Notes under the pieces: model-generated
What the model saw: the letters and a program-made list of their open reading frames with translations, nothing else
What the model was told of the DNA's origin: nothing
The model's database searches: none
Program-made: the position numbers and the translations under genes
In this document: one piece after another, positions 18,373 to 28,092 of the stretch
Layout of the letters: every line of letters begins with the position of its first letter
Position numbering within the stretch: position 1 is the first letter of the stretch
Source of the DNA: Burkholderia mayonis
GTDB taxonomy: Bacteria; Pseudomonadota; Gammaproteobacteria; Burkholderiales; Burkholderiaceae
NCBI RefSeq assembly: GCF_001523745.2
Contig: NZ_CP013386.1
Location: 2,914,001-2,978,000 of the forward strand
Direction of reading: 5' to 3'
DNA length: 64,000 bases

Positions 18373-20502
18373 TTATGCCCAACCGAGCGCGCTCAGGATG
18401 ACGTCGATCAGCTTGATGAACGGAAACGGCAGGAGAATGCCTCCGAGTCCGTAAATCAGCAGATTGCGACGCAGCAGTGCCGATGCGCCAAGCGGACGAT
18501 ACTTCACCCCCTTGAGCGCGAGCGGTATCAGCGCGACGATGATGAGCGCATTGAAGATCACTGCAGACAGAATCGCCGACGACGGCGACGTCAAGCGCAT
18601 GACGTCGAGCACCCTCAGTTGCGGATACGTGGTCGCGAACGCGGCTGGGATGATCGCGAAGTATTTCGCGACGTCGTTCGCGATCGAGAACGTCGTCAGC
18701 GACCCGCGCGTCATCAGCATCTGCTTGCCGATCTCGACGACTTCAATGAGCTTCGTCGGATTCGAATCGAGATCGACCATATTGCCGGCTTCCTTCGCGG
18801 CCTGTGTGCCCGTGTTCATCGCGACCGCGACGTCGGCCTGCGCGAGCGCCGGCGCGTCGTTCGTACCGTCGCCCGTCATCGCGACGAGCCGCCCTTCCGC
18901 CTGATGCGCACGGATCGTCGTCAGCTTCGTTTCCGGCGTCGCTTCGGACAGGAAATCGTCGACACCGGCTTCCGCAGCGATCGCCGCAGCCGTCAGCCGG
19001 TTGTCGCCCGTCACCATGATGGTCTTGATGCCCATCTTGCGCAGCTCGGCGAAACGCTCCTTAATGGCGCCCTTCACGATGTCTTTCAGCTCGATCGTGC
19101 CGAGCACGCGCGAGATGCCGTCGCGCAACTCGGCGACGACGAGCGGCGTGCTGCCACGGCGTGCGATTTCGTTGACGATGCTGTCGACTTCAGCGGGCAC
19201 GCTGCCATTGCGCGCCTCCATATAGCGCTTGATCGCGTCGGCTGCGCCCTTGCGGATTTCGCGGCCCGGCAGATCGACGCCGCTCATCCGCGTCTGCGCG
19301 GAGAACGACAGGAACACCGCATGCAGCGCGGCCATGTCGCGCTGGCGAATGTTGAAGCGCTGCTTTGCCAGGACGACGATGCTGCGGCCTTCCGGCGTCT
19401 CGTCCGACAGCGAAGCCAACTGCGCGGCATCGGCGAATGCTTCCTCGGTCACGGTCGATACCGGATAGAACGCCGAAGCCTGGCGGTTGCCGAGCGTGAT
19501 CGTGCCCGTCTTGTCGAGCAGCAGCACGTCGACGTCGCCCGCTGCCTCCACTGCACGGCCCGACGTCGCGATCACGTTCGCCTGCATCATCCTGCTCATT
19601 CCCGCGACGCCGATCGCCGACAGCAAGCCGCCGATCGTCGTCGGGATCAGGCACACGAGCAGCGCGACGAGCGCGGTAATGGTGACAGGATGTCCCGCCT
19701 TGACGGCCGCAACCGAGAAGATCGAGAACGGCAGCAGCGTCGCCGTGGCAAGCAGCAGCACGATCGTCAGCGCGACGAGCAGGATCGTGAGCGCAATCTC
19801 GTTCGGCGTCTTCTTGCGCTTCGCGCCTTCGACCATCGCGATCATCCGGTCGAGAAACGCCTCGCCCGGGTTCGCCGTCACCTGGACGACGATCCAGTCG
19901 GACAAGACGCGCGTGCCGCCCGTCACCGACGAGAAGTCGCCGCCCGATTCGCGGATCACGGGCGCCGATTCGCCGGTGATCGCCGATTCGTCGACCGACG
20001 CGACGCCTTCGATCACCTCGCCGTCGGCGGGAATCGTGTCGCCCGCCTCGACGAGCACGACGTCGCCGCGGCGCAAATCGCTTGCGGTCATGATGCGGAT
20101 CGGCGATTTCGGATGCGGCGTCTCGAGCTTTTTCGCCATCACGTCGTGCCGGGCGGCGCGCAACGATGCCGCCTGCGCTTTCGAGCGCCCTTCGGCGAGC
20201 GCCTCGGCGAAGTTCGCGAACAGCACGGTGAACCACAGCCACAGCGTGACCGCGAGAATGAAACCTGCGGGCGCCTCGGCCTCGCCACGCAGTGCGGCGA
20301 TCCACAGGATCGTCGTCAGAATGCTGCCGATGTACGCGCAGAACATCACCGGGTTGCGCAACTGCGTACGCGGCTTGAGTTTCTTGAACGAATCGACCAA
20401 CGCCGGCCGGACGATGGCCAGATCGAACATCGAGCGCGCCGCAAGACGCGCGTGCCCGAGGTTGTCGGGGCGATGCTGCGATTGTTGGGTATCGGAAGTC
20501 AT
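18373..20502 (-). CDS. kdpB: Potassium-transporting ATPase ATP-binding subunit KdpB
   Basis: P-type ATPase catalytic subunit, 709 residues from this start. Key motifs are the actuator TGES ([10 protein letters not shown]), the phosphorylation loop [12 protein letters not shown] with the acyl-phosphate Asp, and the hinge [18 protein letters not shown]. Membrane helices occur at both ends. ATG 20502 follows GAGGT and leaves a 22-bp gap to kdpA; an in-frame ATG at 20538 would overlap kdpA by 14 bp. Couples ATP hydrolysis to K+ movement through KdpA. Confidence 0.95.
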   Translation of the reverse strand: MTSDTQQSQHRPDNLGHARLAARSMFDLAIVRPALVDSFKKLKPRTQLRNPVMFCAYIGSILTTILWIAALRGEAEAPAGFILAVTLWLWFTVLFANFAEALAEGRSKAQAASLRAARHDVMAKKLETPHPKSPIRIMTASDLRRGDVVLVEAGDTIPADGEVIEGVASVDESAITGESAPVIRESGGDFSSVTGGTRVLSDWIVVQVTANPGEAFLDRMIAMVEGAKRKKTPNEIALTILLVALTIVLLLATATLLPFSIFSVAAVKAGHPVTITALVALLVCLIPTTIGGLLSAIGVAGMSRMMQANVIATSGRAVEAAGDVDVLLLDKTGTITLGNRQASAFYPVSTVTEEAFADAAQLASLSDETPEGRSIVVLAKQRFNIRQRDMAALHAVFLSFSAQTRMSGVDLPGREIRKGAADAIKRYMEARNGSVPAEVDSIVNEIARRGSTPLVVAELRDGISRVLGTIELKDIVKGAIKERFAELRKMGIKTIMVTGDNRLTAAAIAAEAGVDDFLSEATPETKLTTIRAHQAEGRLVAMTGDGTNDAPALAQADVAVAMNTGTQAAKEAGNMVDLDSNPTKLIEVVEIGKQMLMTRGSLTTFSIANDVAKYFAIIPAAFATTYPQLRVLDVMRLTSPSSAILSAVIFNALIIVALIPLALKGVKYRPLGASALLRRNLLIYGLGGILLPFPFIKLIDVILSALGWA

Positions 20503-20524
20503 ACGTACCTCGTCATGAGCGACG

Positions 20525-22333
20525 TCAATGACCGGCAATCATCATCAGATGCTCGACGACCGGGCCGAGCGCGAGCGCCGGCACGTAGGTCAACGCGCCG
20601 ACCAACACGACGGTGCCGAGGAGCAGCACCACGAAAAGCGGGCCATGCGTCGGAAGCGTGCCGGCCGTGACCGCAATGCGCTTCTTGTCCGCGAGCGAGC
20701 CTGCAATCGCCAGCACCGGGACAATCGAGCCAAGGCGGCCGAACCACATCGCAATCGCGAGCGTCACGTTGTAGAACGGCGTATTGACCGACAGGCCCGC
20801 GAACGCGCTGCCGTTGTTGTTCGCGGCCGAGCTGTACGCGTATAGAATCTCCGAGAAGCCGTGCGGCCCCGGATTGTCGACGCCCGCCACGCCGGCCGCC
20901 GACAGCACGGCAACCGATGCGCCGACCAGCACGAGGAGCGGCGTCAGCAAGACGGCAATCGACACCATCTTCATTTCATACGATTCGATCTTCTTGCCGA
21001 CGTATTCCGGCGTTCGTCCGATCATCAGCCCGGCGACGAACACCGCCAGCAATGCGAAAACGAGCATGCCGTAAAGGCCAGAGCCCACGCCGCCAAAGAT
21101 CACTTCGCCGAGTTGGATCAGCATCAGCGGAACGAATCCGCCCAACGGCGTCAACGAATCGTGCGTGTTGTTCGTCGCGCCACACGACGCCGCCGTGGTG
21201 GCGACGGTGAAGATGCCCGACTGCGCGATGCCGAAACGGGTTTCCTTGCCTTCCATGTTGCCGCCGTCCTGAACGGGCGACGCGCGCTGATCGACGTTCA
21301 GCATCGTGAACACGGGATTGCCGGCCTGCTCGGCGGATATTTCGCCCCAACATGCAAGTGCGAATGCAATCGTCATCGTTGCGAGAATCGCATGGCCCTG
21401 CCGACGGTCGCCGACCATGCGGCCGAAGACGACGCACAGCGCGGCGGGAATGACCAGTATCGCGATCATCTGCGTGAAGTTGGCGAACGGCGTCGGGTTC
21501 TCATAAGGATGCGCGGAGTTTGCATTGAAGAATCCGCCGCCATTCGTGCCGAGCATCTTGATCGCTTCCTGCGATGCGACCGGCCCCATCGCAATCGTCT
21601 GCTTTTCGGCCTTGAAGTCCGCCATCACCGGATTGCCTTTCGCGTCCTTGACCGGGTTGCCTTGCGCATCCGTCTTGGGCGCCTGGTAGTGCGTGACCTG
21701 CAAGGTCGGAACATCGACATACGACGAAAAGTTCTGGATTGCGCCCTGACTCACGAGCACCAGGGCGACGACAAGCGCGGCAGGCGTCAGGATGTACAAC
21801 GTAATGCGCGTGAAGTCGACCCAGAAGTTGCCGATCGTCTTCGACGTATGGCGTGCGAAACCGCGAATCAGTGCGATTACGACTGCAATGCCTGTTGCGG
21901 CCGAGAAGAAGTTCTGCACGGTCAGTGCGGCCATCTGGGTCAAATAGCTGACCGTCTGCTCAGGCGTGTAGTCCTGCCAATTGGTGTTCGTGACGAAGCT
22001 CACCGCGGTGTTGAATGCAGCGTCCGGCGTCATCGGGCCGAAAGCCTGCGGATTGCCCGGCAGCCATTGCTGGATGCGAAGCACGCCGTACACGACGACG
22101 ATCCCGAGCGCATTGAACGCAACCACGGCCAACGCGTACTGCCGCCACGACATCTCCACAGTGGGGTCGACGCCGGCTAGTTTGTACAACACAGTTTCGA
22201 TCGGTCGCCCTACGCGACGCACGATCGCCGACGTGCCGTCGAGCACGTTCGCCATATACTGACCGAGCGGAATCGCCAGCGCGATCAGTAAGACGATATA
22301 AAGGACGGTCTGGATCGAATTGTTCAGGTTCAT
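20525..22333 (-). CDS. kdpA: Potassium-transporting ATPase subunit KdpA
   Basis: 602-residue channel-like K+ binding subunit with about ten membrane helices. Selectivity-filter-like segments are visible: [33 protein letters not shown] and [15 protein letters not shown]. The start [12 protein letters not shown] is chosen because the preceding codons overlap kdpF. Its ATG overlaps the kdpF stop (ATGA). Confidence 0.96.
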   Translation of the reverse strand: MNLNNSIQTVLYIVLLIALAIPLGQYMANVLDGTSAIVRRVGRPIETVLYKLAGVDPTVEMSWRQYALAVVAFNALGIVVVYGVLRIQQWLPGNPQAFGPMTPDAAFNTAVSFVTNTNWQDYTPEQTVSYLTQMAALTVQNFFSAATGIAVVIALIRGFARHTSKTIGNFWVDFTRITLYILTPAALVVALVLVSQGAIQNFSSYVDVPTLQVTHYQAPKTDAQGNPVKDAKGNPVMADFKAEKQTIAMGPVASQEAIKMLGTNGGGFFNANSAHPYENPTPFANFTQMIAILVIPAALCVVFGRMVGDRRQGHAILATMTIAFALACWGEISAEQAGNPVFTMLNVDQRASPVQDGGNMEGKETRFGIAQSGIFTVATTAASCGATNNTHDSLTPLGGFVPLMLIQLGEVIFGGVGSGLYGMLVFALLAVFVAGLMIGRTPEYVGKKIESYEMKMVSIAVLLTPLLVLVGASVAVLSAAGVAGVDNPGPHGFSEILYAYSSAANNNGSAFAGLSVNTPFYNVTLAIAMWFGRLGSIVPVLAIAGSLADKKRIAVTAGTLPTHGPLFVVLLLGTVVLVGALTYVPALALGPVVEHLMMIAGH

Positions 22334-22425
22334 TCGAGTTCCTCCGCGCGCAAAAGCGCATAGAGGAGATAGGCGAACAAGATGGCCGTCGCGGCACCCG
22401 CAAGCCACATCATCCAGGCGCTCAT
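22330..22425 (-). CDS. kdpF: KdpF small membrane subunit
   Basis: 31-residue single-helix peptide beginning MSAWMMWLAGAATAILF and ending LLRAEELE, in the position and size of KdpF, which stabilises the KdpABC complex. Both its start and stop overlap neighbouring frames by ATGA junctions. Confidence 0.85.
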   Translation of the reverse strand: MSAWMMWLAGAATAILFAYLLYALLRAEELE

Positions 22426-22526
22426 GACCGCCCCCCCGATGTGCGGCGCAGTTTGTCGCAGCCGAATATCATCGCGGCGATCAAGCCGGTGAACACGCCG
22501 ATGGCGATGAGATAAAGGAGATCCAT
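22422..22526 (-). CDS. 34-aa membrane micropeptide heading the kdp operon
   Basis: Starts MDLLYLIAIGVFTGLIAAM and ends with a charged tail (CDKLRRTSGGRS). One strongly hydrophobic helix, cytoplasmic-type basic end, and a GGAGG ribosome-binding site at good distance. Its TGA overlaps the kdpF ATG, so it is translationally coupled to the ATPase genes. It is separate from KdpF and I do not know a name for it; a second small subunit or operon leader are both possible. Confidence 0.7.
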   Translation of the reverse strand: MDLLYLIAIGVFTGLIAAMIFGCDKLRRTSGGRS

Positions 22527-22604
22527 GGTCGCGCCTCCAAGCGGATTTCCGCTAAACCCAGCGTATGAGAGCCACAGTAAACTTCCCGACAAACCGGAGC
22601 GTAG

Positions 22605-22625
22605 GAATATAAAAATTGCGTAAAC
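22605..22625 (-). promoter_or_regulatory. Candidate KdpE-type operator upstream of kdp
   Basis: Minus strand TTTACGCAATTTTTATA, about 80-100 bp before the first kdp frame. It resembles the T-rich paired TTTACA/TTTATA half-sites described for KdpE in E. coli, in reverse order. Single-sequence resemblance only. Confidence 0.3.
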
Positions 22626-22626
22626 A

Positions 22627-23935
22627 GAAACGGCCGGCACGGCTGTTACGCGAAAGCCACGGCGCGTTGGCACGCGTGCGCTCCAGGCGGTACAAGACAT
22701 GATGAAAAGAACATCTAATCACTGCGGCGCAGCACTCCTGCGTTGGCCACCGACGCACTGGCACGGCTTAGTGTCGCGTTTATCCAGAAAATTGACGTGG
22801 ATCAACTCGCCAATCGGCTTCGAATTTGCAGATCGACACGTTAAATGCCGCTTGACTTCATTCCGCTTTTTCTCGAAATCAGGAACTTTTGCAGATGTAC
22901 TAATGAAGCCGCCTCAAAGTTCAGTATCGCTCAATATTGAAAATTCACGGCTCTCACAGTGCACCGCCGTTCTTGGTTCGAGATTCGACCATTGAGTGAA
23001 TGCGCGGGCTCGCGATCCTCGCCACCTACACCCCCCGGTGCAGAGGCTCTCGCGCGCACATGGTGAACATGATCATGCGGAATCTCTCGCGTCTGTTCAC
23101 GGGCAATGGGAAGATGCCCGCCCGCCGGGTTCGTGGAGCGGACTCGTGTGAACGTACTGTGACCACTCCTCAAGCGTGAGCGGAAACCACTGGCAACGTT
23201 GCGGCCGCATGCAGGCCGCGATTCGGTTGCGATGCGACGTGTTCCGGAATCGGCTCCGCGCGTCGATGCAACCGTACCGGATGCGTTCTCAGGATGGTGT
23301 CGGAGTGCCTGCGGAGCGAACGCGCCCAAGTATCGAGCCCAAAAACAACCGACCGCCCCCTGCGCTGCGCTTGGGGCACGGGCTGAATAGCGCGCTTCAA
23401 CCAACTCTCCTTTACGACCTTTTTACTTGTAACTCGATTGCCGCTCAATAAAATATCAACTGTAATCCAATCGAGAGTTGGTGACATGACCATCCGATGT
23501 CCTCGTCCCCCAAGTCGCTTCGCTACCTGACAGGCGGGACGCCTGCTCTCTTCCTTGAGCCATCGTCTTGCCGAAAGGCGAGTGGTGCGCACCGGTAGCC
23601 GGTTTTCCCGAACTCCCTTTACACGCATCGATGCCCAGGCTGCAGCAGTTCAGGCAGCAGTGTGCCAGGCGGACTGAATTTGTTCGTGCACTACGGAGCT
23701 TGTGCTGTTTACGCATCCCGATGCGTGACCAACATGGCATCGTTGAACGGATATCGGGCTCTGGCGTCCGCCCGACACCGAAGTCTATAGCCGAAACCGG
23801 CAAGCCGAGATTTGCCAATCGCCGGCACATTGCGGTCACTTGCTTTTCGCCCACCCTTTCAGACCTCGCATCCTTCGCGTGTAGCGAAAGACACGATCGG
23901 CACACGCCGCGTGCCTGGTGAAAAAAGGACTATTT
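22627..23935 (+). other. Gene-poor, lower-GC stretch
   Basis: About 1.3 kb with no frame that combines a start context, high third-position GC and a recognisable protein on either strand. Several overlapping frames of 90-150 codons exist but contradict each other and have atypical codon use. GC is clearly lower than in core genes. Probably decayed foreign DNA. Confidence 0.5.
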
Positions 23936-24211
23936 ATGAATGAGCTCCATAGAACCTCGGCTCCATCGGACATGCCGCGACTGAGCGCGCACGAAATGGC
24001 GGCACTGATGCTACTCGAACACGCGCCGGTCGAAGTCGAGCGGGGAACGCTCGACATGACCATGCTTCGCGACGCGGGACTTGCGGAACTCATTGATCGA
24101 GAGAAGGGTAAGCCCAAATTCTCCATCACGCGAAAGGGGAAGGTCATGTTGCGGATCCTGAGCGAGCTGATCACACGGGAAGACGCCGTTTCGCCTACCT
24201 ATCGAGCCTGA
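23936..24211 (+). CDS. Hypothetical protein, winged-helix-like (91 aa)
   Basis: Begins MNELHRTSAPSDMPRLSAH after AAAAAAGGA. The sequence alternates short helices and ends with REKGKPKFSITRKGKVMLRIL, which reads like a recognition helix and wing of a small winged-helix protein. No catalytic motif. No family recognised. It precedes a stand-alone SRA-like gene by 138 bp on the same strand and could be co-transcribed. Confidence 0.6.
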   Translation: MNELHRTSAPSDMPRLSAHEMAALMLLEHAPVEVERGTLDMTMLRDAGLAELIDREKGKPKFSITRKGKVMLRILSELITREDAVSPTYRA

Positions 24212-24349
24212 CTTCGACAGCACCTCGCCGAACACGCGAGGTGCTCCATCGCGCATAACCGCAATGCGCTTCGGACGGCTCGAACAACTTGGTTTACTGG
24301 CATACCCGCCTGCATGCATGCATTGCATTAACGATCCTGGAGTTTCGAC

Positions 24350-24724
24350 ATGTTTGAAATCAACAAGAATTACACGCGTGAATTCATCCACACGGCCTGT
24401 GGCGGCAGCAAGCAAGCCTTTCTACCTACGAAGAACGGGAAAGTCGTTGCCGCTTGCCTGCGGACGGATCTCAACCCGCAAGCGCCGAACATCATCATAT
24501 GCAATGGCAGCGCTTCAGCGAGAGCAGCCGGCAGGATGCTTGCCGGTCAGGGCGGTGCGATCCCCGTGTTCATCAAGATGGAGACGGACGTGTTTCGTTT
24601 TGTCGGCCTGTTTGCCGTTAACGAATCCTTGACCGCACCGCTCGATTACACGCCATATGTTCGTAACAGCGGGTTCACGATTGGTCAGGTTTCGCGCGTC
24701 CTAAAGATGAAACGTTGTGAATAG
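24350..24724 (+). CDS. Stand-alone protein resembling the ScoMcrA-like SRA domain
   Basis: 124 residues with the pattern YTREFIHTACGGSKQAFLP, then GKVVAACLRTDLNPQAPNII, then GGAIPVFIKMETDVFRFVG. From memory this matches the N-terminal domain of HNH endonucleases of the ScoMcrA type, a modified-base reader (SRA-like) fold usually followed by HNH. Here no nuclease domain follows, so the protein could be a solo reader, a remnant of a modification-dependent restriction gene, or part of a two-gene system. Recognition is by motif only. Located in an accessory stretch. Confidence 0.5.
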   Translation: MFEINKNYTREFIHTACGGSKQAFLPTKNGKVVAACLRTDLNPQAPNIIICNGSASARAAGRMLAGQGGAIPVFIKMETDVFRFVGLFAVNESLTAPLDYTPYVRNSGFTIGQVSRVLKMKRCE

Positions 24725-24911
24725 GCGTGGACGAAGGCGGCGCAGATGGGAGTTCGACGTCGGGCCGCCGTCGGACTCTCGGTTGGCGGGTCAAGCGGCG
24801 ACCTTCCTGCGATGCTCTTGTCAACGCCCAGGCACGGAATCGTTCCCGGCACGAAGATTGCGCTATCGTCATGCCGCGCTTGGGCCGGCACTTCGTCTTC
24901 TCGCGCGCCCC

Positions 24912-25184
24912 TTACGCAAACAGCGCCGCGGAATCGCTGTCGAGGTTGTCGTCGCCGCTTGACCAGAGCGTGTCGGTAATCGCATCGATCCGCAGGACCA
25001 TCGGATCGGCAAGCGAGCGTCCGGTGTTTTCCAATCCGTCACCCACGTCCAGCACCGCCCCTTCCAGTTCGATCATGAATACCGTGTGCGGCGCCGTCAG
25101 CGGTTTGCCTGGAACGACGAGCAACCGGTCGATTTGCAGCGTATGGATAGCGGCCAGATTGCAGGCGCGGCTGCCTCCACCCAT
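24912..25184 (-). pseudogene. Coding-like fragment, unknown (possibly PilY1-like C-terminus)
   Basis: From 25184 the frame (MGGGSRACNLAAIHTLQID and onward to SDSAALFA) shows strong third-position GC, unlike the flanks, so it looks like genuine coding sequence. Just upstream the frame reads CPGGSNVWQFNAL, which recalls the C-terminal part of PilY1-type pilus proteins, but no larger gene is present. Best seen as the 3' end of a lost gene; function unknown. Confidence 0.35.
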
Positions 25185-25520
25185 AAGGGCATTGAATTGC
25201 CAGACATTGCTTCCGCCAGGACAAACATCCCGCCCGCGCCGAATACCGCCTGGCGGGATTTTTTGGTCGGGGCGAACGCACGCGAGCAAGAAGCCGCTCG
25301 AGCGGCAACGACGCGACGCATCATCGCCGTTTCCGTGACATCGCCGAAACAATCGCCATCGCCACACCGCTCATCGTTGCGCACCTCGAACGGATACAGA
25401 ACGGTCGCCCGAGGTGGCAAACCGATTCTTCGGATCATGGCGATCGTTTGTCCCAATGCACGTCGGCCCGAGCGCTCCTATCATGAAATCGGCACTTCTC
25501 CGTTCGTCCGGGAGGCGATC
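25185..25520 (+). other. Intergenic stretch before the TonB-like lipoprotein gene
   Basis: No supported gene. Contains an inverted repeat ATCCCGCC/GGCGGGAT followed by six T residues on the plus strand (25227-25264), which could be an orphan terminator, but there is no clear plus-strand gene directly before it. Confidence 0.35.
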
Positions 25521-26018
25521 ATGACGACGACTCGCTCCGACTTCATTCGAACCCGAGCCGCATTGCGCGGTGCCGTCACGTCCGCGTGCGTGGCCGCGCT
25601 CGCCGCATGCACGATCACGCTGCCGCCGCCGCACGGCGCGATCGTCGTGCCGAGCGTGCCCTCGATGAGCGCCACCGAATATCGCGCGGCCGTCGCGCAA
25701 TGCATCGCCGATCGCAATTCGGACCGCATCCTGCACGGCACGCCGCAGGCGATGCTGCGCTCGCTCGTCGTCGTCGCGTTCACCGTCGATCGCAACGGGC
25801 AGCTCGTGAAATCGGCCGTCTATCGCAGCAACGGCGACGACGAAGCGGAAGGGATCGCACTCGCGTCGCTGCGCCGTGCCGCGCCATTGCCGCCGCCCCC
25901 CACGAAAATGCTCGACGGGCGCGGTCAAGTCGAGCTGATGGAAAGCTGGCTCTTCAACGATAACGGTCAGTTCCAGCTGCGCACGAAAGCCGCGCCGCAG
26001 GCGCAGACGCTCAACTGA
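25521..26018 (+). CDS. Lipoprotein with TonB C-terminal-like domain
   Basis: 165 residues starting at the ATG behind GGGAGGCG. A lipoprotein signal ends in the lipobox LAAC (SACVAALAAC). The rest has the TonB C-terminal pattern SLVVVAFTVDRNGQLVKSAV, followed by ALASLRRAAPLPPPPTKML, as in energy-transducer family proteins. It lacks the long Pro-rich periplasmic spacer of true TonB, so it probably acts as a small envelope protein rather than the energy transducer. No exbB/exbD nearby. Confidence 0.75.
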   Translation: MTTTRSDFIRTRAALRGAVTSACVAALAACTITLPPPHGAIVVPSVPSMSATEYRAAVAQCIADRNSDRILHGTPQAMLRSLVVVAFTVDRNGQLVKSAVYRSNGDDEAEGIALASLRRAAPLPPPPTKMLDGRGQVELMESWLFNDNGQFQLRTKAAPQAQTLN

Positions 26019-26379
26019 ACGCGTCCGCGTCCGCGAACCGCCACGCCGCTGCACGCGGCGCGCGACGGCTCGCAGCCACGCCGCTATAATTTCCCGCATC
26101 CACATTCGGCCGCAAGGCCAGCTTGCGCGGGGCGCCTATCCGGTCAGCCGCGCAACGCATCGACGGCACGCGGCCGCGTCATGCGCGCGGCCGGCTCGCG
26201 GGCGCGCGACGGCCCGCACAGGCATTGCGTACGCTCTCGCACGGCCGCGCGCGAACCGCCGGCATGCGTCGCCCGCCGCACGTCGCGCCCACTCTCGATT
26301 CGAACAAAGGTGCAACAGCCGCCGATCGCGCGCGATACGCGCTCGGCCGAACGTTAAGCCGCCACAACCGGAGACCCAC
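26019..26379 (+). promoter_or_regulatory. Long leader region of the MHS transporter gene
   Basis: About 360 bp without a gene. A TATAAT at 26085-26090 without a good -35 would give a leader of about 280 nt for the transporter mRNA. The segment is very GC-rich and could be structured; no known riboswitch class was recognised. Confidence 0.35.
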
Positions 26380-27693
26380 ATGTCGGATACCCGTCTTTCC
26401 GCTTCCGCCGCCGCGCCGCGCGCTACCGACACGACGAGCCATCGGCGCATCGTATTCGCGAGCTTCATCGGCACGGCGATCGAGTTCTATGACTTCTACG
26501 TGTACGCGACGGCCGCCGCGCTCGTGATCGGCCCCGTGTTCTTCCCGCACGGCTCGGCGGCCGCCCAGGCGCTGTCCGCATTCGTCACGTTCGGCATCGC
26601 GTTCATCGCCCGTCCGATCGGCTCGTTCCTGTTCGGCCACTTCGGCGACCGGATCGGCCGTAAATCGACGCTCGTCGCTTCGCTGCTCGTGATGGGCGTC
26701 TCGACGACGGCGATCGGCCTCGTGCCCGGCTACGACATGATCGGTGCGCTCGCGCCGGCGCTGCTCTGCGTACTGCGTTTCGGCCAGGGCATCGGCCTCG
26801 GCGGCGAATGGGGCGGCGCCGCGCTCCTCGCGACCGAGCACGCGCCCGCCGGCAAGCGCGGCTGGTTCGGGATGTTCCCGCAGCTCGGTCCGTCGATCGG
26901 CTTTCTCGCGTCGAACGGCCTCTTCTTCGCGCTCGCGCTCACGCTGTCCGACGAGCAGTTCCGCGCGTGGGGCTGGCGCATTCCGTTTCTCGTGAGCGCG
27001 GCGCTCGTCGCGGTCGGCCTGTACGTGCGCCTGAAGATCGCCGAGACGCCCGCGTTCCAGGCCACGCTCGACCGGCACGAGCGCGTGCGCGTGCCGATCG
27101 CGACGCTCGTCTCGCACCACTGGCGGCCGACGCTGCTCGGCGCGCTCGCGATGGTCGTCTGCTACACGCTCTTTTACATCTCGACGGTGTTCTCGCTGTC
27201 GTATGGCGTGTCGACACTGCATTTCTCGCGCCAGAGCTTCCTCGGCCTGCTGTGCTTCGCCGTGCTGTTCATGGCGCTCGCGACGCCGCTGTCGGCTGCG
27301 GCCGCCGACCGCTTCGGCCGCAAGCCGGTGCTGATCGCGGGCTCGGTCGTCGCGCTGCTGTCGGGCTTCACGATGGCGCCCCTCCTCGGCAGCGGCTCGA
27401 CGCCGCTCGTCGCGCTGTTCCTGACGATCGAGCTGTTCCTGATGGGCGTGACGTTCGCGCCGATGGGCGCGCTGCTGCCCGAGCTGTTCCCGACCCACGT
27501 GCGCTACACGGGCGCGGGCGTCGCGTACAACCTGGGGGGCATTCTCGGCGCGTCGATCGCGCCGTACATCGCGCAGTTGCTCGCGGCGCGCGGCGGACTC
27601 ACGTGGGTCGGCGGATACGTGTCGGTCGCGGCGGCGATCAGTCTCGTCGGCGTGCTGTCGATGCGCGAAACGCGCGATGCGAAGCTGACCTGA
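26380..27693 (+). CDS. MFS transporter, metabolite:H+ symporter (MHS) family
   Basis: 437 residues with about twelve membrane helices. MHS signatures: GTAIEFYDFYVYATAAALV in the first helix, RPIGSFLFGHFGDRIGRKST (loop 2-3 motif), and FGQGIGLGGEWGGAALLATE. The second MFS signature ADRFGRKPVL lies between helices 8 and 9. Relatives transport shikimate, alpha-ketoglutarate, citrate, proline/betaine or dicarboxylates; the substrate cannot be named from sequence. Monocistronic as far as seen. Confidence 0.9.
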   Translation: MSDTRLSASAAAPRATDTTSHRRIVFASFIGTAIEFYDFYVYATAAALVIGPVFFPHGSAAAQALSAFVTFGIAFIARPIGSFLFGHFGDRIGRKSTLVASLLVMGVSTTAIGLVPGYDMIGALAPALLCVLRFGQGIGLGGEWGGAALLATEHAPAGKRGWFGMFPQLGPSIGFLASNGLFFALALTLSDEQFRAWGWRIPFLVSAALVAVGLYVRLKIAETPAFQATLDRHERVRVPIATLVSHHWRPTLLGALAMVVCYTLFYISTVFSLSYGVSTLHFSRQSFLGLLCFAVLFMALATPLSAAAADRFGRKPVLIAGSVVALLSGFTMAPLLGSGSTPLVALFLTIELFLMGVTFAPMGALLPELFPTHVRYTGAGVAYNLGGILGASIAPYIAQLLAARGGLTWVGGYVSVAAAISLVGVLSMRETRDAKLT

Positions 27694-27866
27694 ACGAGAG
27701 CGGGGCGAGCGGGCAGCGCGCGCCGGATCAAGCCCCCGGTCGCCTCGGATGGCGGCCGCCGTGCGCGCTTTCGTCGCGAATTGTCCTGTCTATACTCGAT
27801 GAACGGGCGCCTGCCGCGCGGCGACGGGCGCGCCGCTTCCCGTATCAGCCGACAGGAGCCGTCGCG

Positions 27867-28049
27867 ATGGACGTCATCCACCTGCAGAACGCCGACCTCG
27901 TCTTGTTCGTCGCGCTGTCGCTCGGCGGCGCGCTGCTGCTCGCGGCGCGCTTCAGGCCGAAGAGCTGGCTCGGCATCGCGCTCGAAGCGCTTGCCGCGAA
28001 CCTCGCGGCCATCGCGGCCGTGATCGCGTTCGAATTACTGCTGTCTTGA
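27867..28049 (+). CDS. Small membrane protein (60 aa)
   Basis: Starts MDVIHLQNADLVLFVALSL behind GACAGGAGCC. Two hydrophobic segments (about residues 9-26 and 35-58) with RFRPKSW between them predict a two-helix hairpin in the inner membrane. No family recognised. It follows the MHS transporter gene by 170 bp on the same strand and is convergent with waaC. Confidence 0.65.
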   Translation: MDVIHLQNADLVLFVALSLGGALLLAARFRPKSWLGIALEALAANLAAIAAVIAFELLLS

Positions 28050-28092
28050 GCGAGCCGGCGCGCGGCAGGCGACCGCCACCCGCCGTGCCCGC

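Noticed and set aside
23170..23628. 153-codon minus-strand frame in the gene-poor stretch
   Set aside because: Atypical codon use, no start context, overlaps equally long frames on both strands, and no recognisable motif.
25227..25264. Hairpin with six T residues as a terminator on the plus strand
   Set aside because: It lies next to coding-like minus-strand sequence and there is no clear plus-strand gene before it; kept only as a note in the intergenic entry.
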